Shown one piece after another: positions 33,399 through 36,565 of a DNA stretch of 36,565 nucleotides. Origin of the DNA: JAAFJU01 sp043764895 (lineage in GTDB: Bacteria > Cyanobacteriota > Cyanobacteriia > Leptolyngbyales > Leptolyngbyaceae). The notes under the pieces were generated by a model. That model saw only the letters and a list, made by a program, of their open reading frames with translations, was not told the origin of the DNA and made no database searches. Both the position numbers and the translations under genes were made by a program. Each line of letters begins with the position of its first letter. The stretch's first letter is position 1. Location: the NCBI GenBank assembly GCA_043764895.1, contig JAYUJY010000059.1:1-36565 (forward strand). The letters run 5' to 3'.

Positions 33399-33468
33399 AA
33401 GAAGCGATCTAATAGCGATCCTCATTTTGATTGATTTCAATAAAAGGGCTTATTTTCGCCGCGTAGTC
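33399..33468. repeat. Tail shared with repeat R4
   Basis: GAAGCGATCTAATAGCGATC then TTTTGATTGATTTCAATAAAAGGGCTT and GCCGCG (longer pieces given in parts) match the sequence after R4 at 26865-26945, without the 15-bp duplication found there. It shows a second, longer repeat class that includes the palindrome. Confidence 0.75.
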
Positions 33469-33560
33469 CTAGAGGGTTTCCACCCGGTGTTCTTTTCGTG
33501 ACTGGGGTAACAGAGATCCGGGATTGGGTCATCTACGCTGATGAGGTGTGAGACTATAGC

Positions 33561-35147
33561 TTGCTGCCCTTAAAACTGATGCCAGACCGCTTGACTTTAT
33601 TAAAGTCTGTTCCTGTACCCCCATCTGGGAATTCTGTCACCATGACCTTCTCAATCAAAGTTGCTACAAACGCTACAAACACCACAAACGCCATAAACGC
33701 AATAAATCAGCTTCAAATTGTCACAAACCGTCTGAATGCCCAATCTCGGGTGAGTCGGATGCTGGCTCGGGCGAAGACCTTGAATTCGGCGGTTGAAGAG
33801 ACGCTTAAAATCCTGTGCGAGACCTTCTCCTGGCACTTTGGTGAATACTGGACCCTCGACAAGCTGCCGTCTAGCCTTCGACAAACCCTGTGCTGGGATG
33901 TCACGTCAACCGATCATACGCCCTACTCGGACTGGACCTTTCAGCGGGGAGAAGGGCTTCCGGGGCGAATTTGGGAGACTGAACAACCGACGTATTTCCA
34001 AAATTTAATGCAAAATCCTGATTTTCTACGTCGAGACTTCGCGCTGGAGATGGGATTGCGGCATGGCTATGGGTTTCCGGTGTGCGATCGAACGGGTCTC
34101 GTCGGCGTCATCACCTTTCTAACCCAAACCGATCAGCCCCTTGATGAACACTTAATGGACTTGCTCCGGCTCTTGGGGGAGCAACTTGGACTGTTTATCC
34201 AACGAAAATCTGACGAAATCCAGCTTCGTCAATACGCCGATCGCCTTGAAGTCACCCTCCAAGAACTCAAGCGCACCCAATCTCAAGTCATCCAATCCGA
34301 AAAAATGTCCAGCATCGGCCAGCTCGTGGCGGGAATTGCCCATGAAATTAATAACCCGGCCAACTTCATCCATGGCAACATTCGGCCAGCCCAAGACTAT
34401 CAAGCGGACTTGTTCCGGCTGCTCGATTTGTATGAACAGGACTATCCTCAACCTAGCCCTGCTATTCTTCGCCAACGCAATGCGATCGATTTGGCTTTTC
34501 TTCGCCAGGATTTTCCGCAGCTTTTGGAGTCCATGCGTAATGGGAGCGATCGGATTCGGGACATTGTGAAGTCGTTGCGCAACTTTTCGAGGCTCGATGA
34601 AGCTGTTAAAGAAGTGGATCTCCACGAGGGGTTGGATAGCACGTTGATGATTCTCAACAGTCGGCTCAAGTACAGTGATATTCGGGACGTTCGGCGATCG
34701 AAGACGATGCAGGCGATTCAAGTGGTCAAACACTACGGAACGCTGCCGTTGATTCAGTGCTATGCGGGACAAGTGAACCAAATCTTTATGAACGTGTTGG
34801 CGAATGCGATCGATGCTTTAGAAGAGCCGGGTCTGCGAGATGAGAGTCATACCCCCACCCTCACTATCACCACGAACGTCATTGCCATGGGCTGGATTCG
34901 GGTGACCATAGCCGACAATGGTCCCGGCATCTCGCCCGCCCGCCAATCCCAAATCTTCAACCCCTTTTTCACCACCAAACCCGCCGGAAAAGGCACTGGA
35001 CTCGGCTTGTCCATCAGCTACCAAATCGCCACTGAAATCCATGGTGGACGCTTCTACTGTGAATCTGAGCCGGGTTCATCAGGCACGCGGTTTGTATTGG
35101 AGCTGCCCGTGGTCTGCAATCGATCGATGCATCATCGGGCCGAGTGA
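33561..35147 (+). CDS. GAF-domain sensor histidine kinase
   Basis: A soluble orphan sensor kinase of up to 528 aa. A GAF domain (about 72-215) has FSWHFGEYWTLD and EGLPGRIWETEQPTYFQN. A coiled coil (about 215-255) joins it to the dimerisation/phosphoacceptor helix with H261 in VAGIAHEINNPANFI. The HATPase domain follows (N-box FMNVLANAIDAL, then IADNGPGISP and GKGTGLGLSISYQI). The kinase core is of the HAMP-less, HisKA-4-like type. The frame opens with TTG at 33561; ATG at 33579 or 33642 are other starts, and no ribosome site is clear. A 9-bp imperfect repeat (33663-33707) encodes an AxN-rich stretch before the GAF domain. No response regulator is adjacent. The signal bound by the GAF domain cannot be read. 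Confidence 0.88.
   Translation: MLPLKLMPDRLTLLKSVPVPPSGNSVTMTFSIKVATNATNTTNAINAINQLQIVTNRLNAQSRVSRMLARAKTLNSAVEETLKILCETFSWHFGEYWTLDKLPSSLRQTLCWDVTSTDHTPYSDWTFQRGEGLPGRIWETEQPTYFQNLMQNPDFLRRDFALEMGLRHGYGFPVCDRTGLVGVITFLTQTDQPLDEHLMDLLRLLGEQLGLFIQRKSDEIQLRQYADRLEVTLQELKRTQSQVIQSEKMSSIGQLVAGIAHEINNPANFIHGNIRPAQDYQADLFRLLDLYEQDYPQPSPAILRQRNAIDLAFLRQDFPQLLESMRNGSDRIRDIVKSLRNFSRLDEAVKEVDLHEGLDSTLMILNSRLKYSDIRDVRRSKTMQAIQVVKHYGTLPLIQCYAGQVNQIFMNVLANAIDALEEPGLRDESHTPTLTITTNVIAMGWIRVTIADNGPGISPARQSQIFNPFFTTKPAGKGTGLGLSISYQIATEIHGGRFYCESEPGSSGTRFVLELPVVCNRSMHHRAE
33663..33707 (+). repeat. Imperfect 9-bp tandem repeat at the kinase N-terminus
   Basis: Five units of the type GCTACAAAC / ACCACAAAC / GCCATAAAC, encoding ATN-ATN-TTN-AIN-AIN. 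Unit changes keep the frame. It lies near the uncertain start of the kinase gene, so it might be coding or part of the leader. Confidence 0.7.
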
Positions 35148-35198
35148 GGGTTGTATGAGATAATCAGGACTCCTCTTTTATCGCCGTAGAATGCCTTC

Positions 35199-35840
35199 AT
35201 GATTGATGTTGTATCCCCCCAGTCTGTTCCGGTTGAGATGATTCAGTACAATGCACAAGGTCTCGTCCCGGCGATCGTGCAGGATTACCTAGATGGCACG
35301 GTACTGATGATGGCGTGGATGAATGCGGAGTCGTTGGCGAAAACCCTTGAAACGAGTGAAACGCACTTCTGGAGCCGATCGCGTCAGCAGTTTTGGCATA
35401 AGGGCGCAACGTCGGGCCATACCCAAAAGGTTAAGGCTATTCGCTACGACTGTGATAGTGATGCGCTGCTTGTAACGGTGGAGCAAGTGGGGGATGTGGC
35501 CTGTCATACGGGAGAACGCAGTTGTTTTCATCAGGTAGAAGGAAGCGTGGTGGCCCCTCGCGCCGATACGTTGTCTCAGGTGTTTGGGGTGATTTGCAAT
35601 AGGCGAGATAACCCGAGTCCGGAGTCCTATACCTGCAAGCTGTTGGCGGGTGGGGATAATGCGATTTTGAAGAAGGTGGGGGAGGAGTGTGCGGAGGTGA
35701 TTATGGCCTTTAAGGATGATGTTAAAGACGACATTGCGGGAGAAGTGGCGGATTTGTTCTATCACACGATGGTGGGGCTAGCGGCGCACCAAGTGGATAT
35801 TCACGATGTCTATCGTAAGTTGCAGGCTCGGATGCGATGA
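35199..35840 (+). CDS. hisIE: Bifunctional phosphoribosyl-AMP cyclohydrolase / phosphoribosyl-ATP diphosphatase
   Basis: Cytosolic fusion enzyme for steps 2 and 3 of histidine synthesis. The HisI half (about 20-115) has LDGTVLMMAWMNAESL, FWSRSRQQFWHKGATSGH and metal-binding residues in YDCDSDALLV and ACHTGERSCFH. The HisE half (about 120-213) has NPSPESYTCKLLAGGDN, KVGEECAEVIMAFKDD and GEVADLFYHTMV with its acidic metal ligands. The 213-aa length is normal. The start is ATG at 35199. Its stop overlaps the start of the Uma2-like gene by 4 nt, so those two are translationally coupled. Confidence 0.97.
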   Translation: MIDVVSPQSVPVEMIQYNAQGLVPAIVQDYLDGTVLMMAWMNAESLAKTLETSETHFWSRSRQQFWHKGATSGHTQKVKAIRYDCDSDALLVTVEQVGDVACHTGERSCFHQVEGSVVAPRADTLSQVFGVICNRRDNPSPESYTCKLLAGGDNAILKKVGEECAEVIMAFKDDVKDDIAGEVADLFYHTMVGLAAHQVDIHDVYRKLQARMR

Positions 35841-36319
35841 ATGAAGGAAAGCACAGTCGTCTCCAAAAGCAGTTGCTATTTAAAATAGATGCTGTAGTTT
35901 CACTTAAGAACGTAGCAGAGGTATTTCCAGAATTACGGTGTAGTTTTGGAGGCCGATTCCCGTTCCGGGAGGCTTCGCCAACGATCGTTCCTGATCTGTG
36001 CGTTTTTAAGTCGGAACGGATTCCCCATGACGAAGATGGAGATATTGCAAATACGTTTGATTGTGCGCCGGATTGGACGATCGAAATCCTATCGCCTGAT
36101 CAAAGTCCAACGAAGGTGATTAAAAACATTTTGCACTGTCTAGATCAGGGATGCGCGATGGGTTGGATGTTGAATCCAGAGGAGAAAGAAATTACAGTGT
36201 TTCCAGCCAATTCACGATCGCGGATGTTTTCCATGTCCTCATCTGAATCAATTCCGGTGCCTGATTTTGCAACAACACTCGTCTTAACAACAACTAAGAT
36301 CTTTGGATGGCTGAGTTAA
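35837..36319 (+). CDS. Uma2 family nuclease, N-terminally shortened
   Basis: PD-(D/E)XK-fold protein of the Uma2 (DUF820) family, which is abundant in cyanobacteria and of unsettled role. Recognisable parts are GKHSRLQ, FPELRCSFGGR, TIVPDLCVFKSERIP, PDWTIEILSPDQSPTKV, ILHCLDQG, MGWMLNPEEKEITVF and a terminal FGWL. Typical members have about 35-40 more residues before GKHSRLQ, with an EYINGEI-type strand; here they are missing and the gene starts within the end of hisIE (ATGA overlap). A 24-nt hairpin element (35957-35980) adds the eight residues FPFREASP between GGR and TIVPD. It may therefore be a decaying copy. The HTH gene downstream starts 41 nt after its stop. Confidence 0.8.
   Translation: MNEGKHSRLQKQLLFKIDAVVSLKNVAEVFPELRCSFGGRFPFREASPTIVPDLCVFKSERIPHDEDGDIANTFDCAPDWTIEILSPDQSPTKVIKNILHCLDQGCAMGWMLNPEEKEITVFPANSRSRMFSMSSSESIPVPDFATTLVLTTTKIFGWLS
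35957..35980 (+). repeat. Small hairpin element inserted in the Uma2 gene
   Basis: Hairpin TCCCG-ttc-CGGGA (35958-35970) followed by GGCTTCGCC. It adds eight in-frame residues between conserved GGR and IVPD. The copy at 16723-16745 (other strand) has the same GGCTTCGC tail but a differently composed stem. Confidence 0.65.
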
Positions 36320-36344
36320 GTCAGATAAACTAAAGTAAAGGTAT

Positions 36345-36350
36345 AGGAGG
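36345..36350 (+). promoter_or_regulatory. Strong ribosome binding site of the HTH gene
   Basis: AGGAGG 9 nt before ATG 36360. An ATG at 36355 in another frame closes after 17 codons, so this site favours 36360. Confidence 0.7.
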
Positions 36351-36359
36351 TCAAATGCG

Positions 36360-36565
36360 ATGGAAGCGACAATTCAGGCACCTCAAGTTCAACCTATTAT
36401 TTCTCTAGTTCTCACGCTAGATGAAGTGGCGGAGTACTTGCGTCTGCCGATCGAGTCGGTTCGGGATCATGCAATTCAGGGGTTGTTACCGGGAAATGAA
36501 ATCAAGGGGGAATGGCGGTTTTTGAAAAGTGCGATCGATCGGTGGTTGGCTCCCTCCCAAATGCC
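36360..36565 (+). CDS. Helix-turn-helix (excisionase/MerR-like HTH_17) protein, truncated by window end
   Basis: The first 68 codons are present. From ATG 36360 the translation has VLTLDEVAEYLRLPIESV (about 17-34), then GLLPGNEIKGEWRFLKSAID and RWL, the classic layout of HTH_17 domains in which the last helix reads DNA. The gene runs out of the window while open. It follows the Uma2-like gene by 40 nt and probably shares its transcript; small HTH_17 proteins next to cyanobacterial nuclease-like genes are common, but the target is unknown. Confidence 0.8.
   Translation, partial: MEATIQAPQVQPIISLVLTLDEVAEYLRLPIESVRDHAIQGLLPGNEIKGEWRFLKSAIDRWLAPSQM

Noticed and set aside
34152..34781. 209-codon minus-strand frame within the GAF kinase
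   Set aside because: It is antisense to the well-conserved kinase core and has no family features.

Overview
The window looks like a chromosomal segment of a cyanobacterium. The evidence is the frequent GCGATCGC/CGATCG (HIP1-type) octamers, a plastid-type tRNA-Glu, HemJ, a Ycf23/DUF561 protein, a PAP/fibrillin protein, DUF3134- and DUF2811-like proteins, squalene-hopene cyclase and multi-sensor histidine kinases. I cannot name the genus. No prophage, transposase, CRISPR array or rRNA operon is visible.

Layout. 1-700: a copy of a palindromic repeat, a small hypothetical gene, and tRNA-Glu(TTC) closed by a bidirectional terminator. 699-7841 (mostly minus): LCP-family cell-wall ligase, a membrane pentapeptide-repeat/HhH protein, an amino-acid ABC binding lipoprotein, tRNA-Ser(GCT), mraY and a DUF3134 gene. 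8130-11977: a fibrillin-like gene, then a minus-strand accessory block (secreted protein, candidate Tse2-like ADP-ribosyltransferase toxin, candidate immunity protein), NurA nuclease and a small Cys-rich protein. 12017-17502 (plus): squalene-hopene cyclase and a large REC-PAS-GAF histidine kinase. 17637-25077 (minus): methyltransferase, GH57 glucan enzyme, an M41-like protease without an AAA domain, a VanY-type carboxypeptidase, an Rpn/DUF2887 nuclease, a DegT aminotransferase and a DUF2721-like membrane protein. 25078-25803 is a long intergenic region with a cluster of DnaA boxes. 25804-36565: DUF2811-like gene, hemJ, a SafE/ferric-reductase-like membrane fusion with an exported-type partner, a CHASE2-PAS-GGDEF diguanylate cyclase, gshB, DUF561, a GAF histidine kinase, hisIE, a shortened Uma2 nuclease and a truncated HTH gene.

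Themes. Envelope functions recur (LCP, MraY, VanY, hopanoid synthesis, nucleotide-sugar aminotransferase). Signalling proteins are orphans, with no response regulator next to either kinase. Small repeats are dense: six copies or parts of a ~91-bp palindrome, three of which end 7-8 bp after a stop codon; two inverted heptamer arrays flanking the 5' end of the SafE-like gene; and a ~24-bp hairpin element inserted in frame in two genes.

Most notable items: (1) four TTTTCCACA-type DnaA boxes plus two degenerate ones in the longest gene-free stretch, a candidate replication origin or DnaA-binding locus; (2) a candidate Tse2-like toxin/immunity pair; (3) the in-frame hairpin elements, whose stems differ by paired changes.
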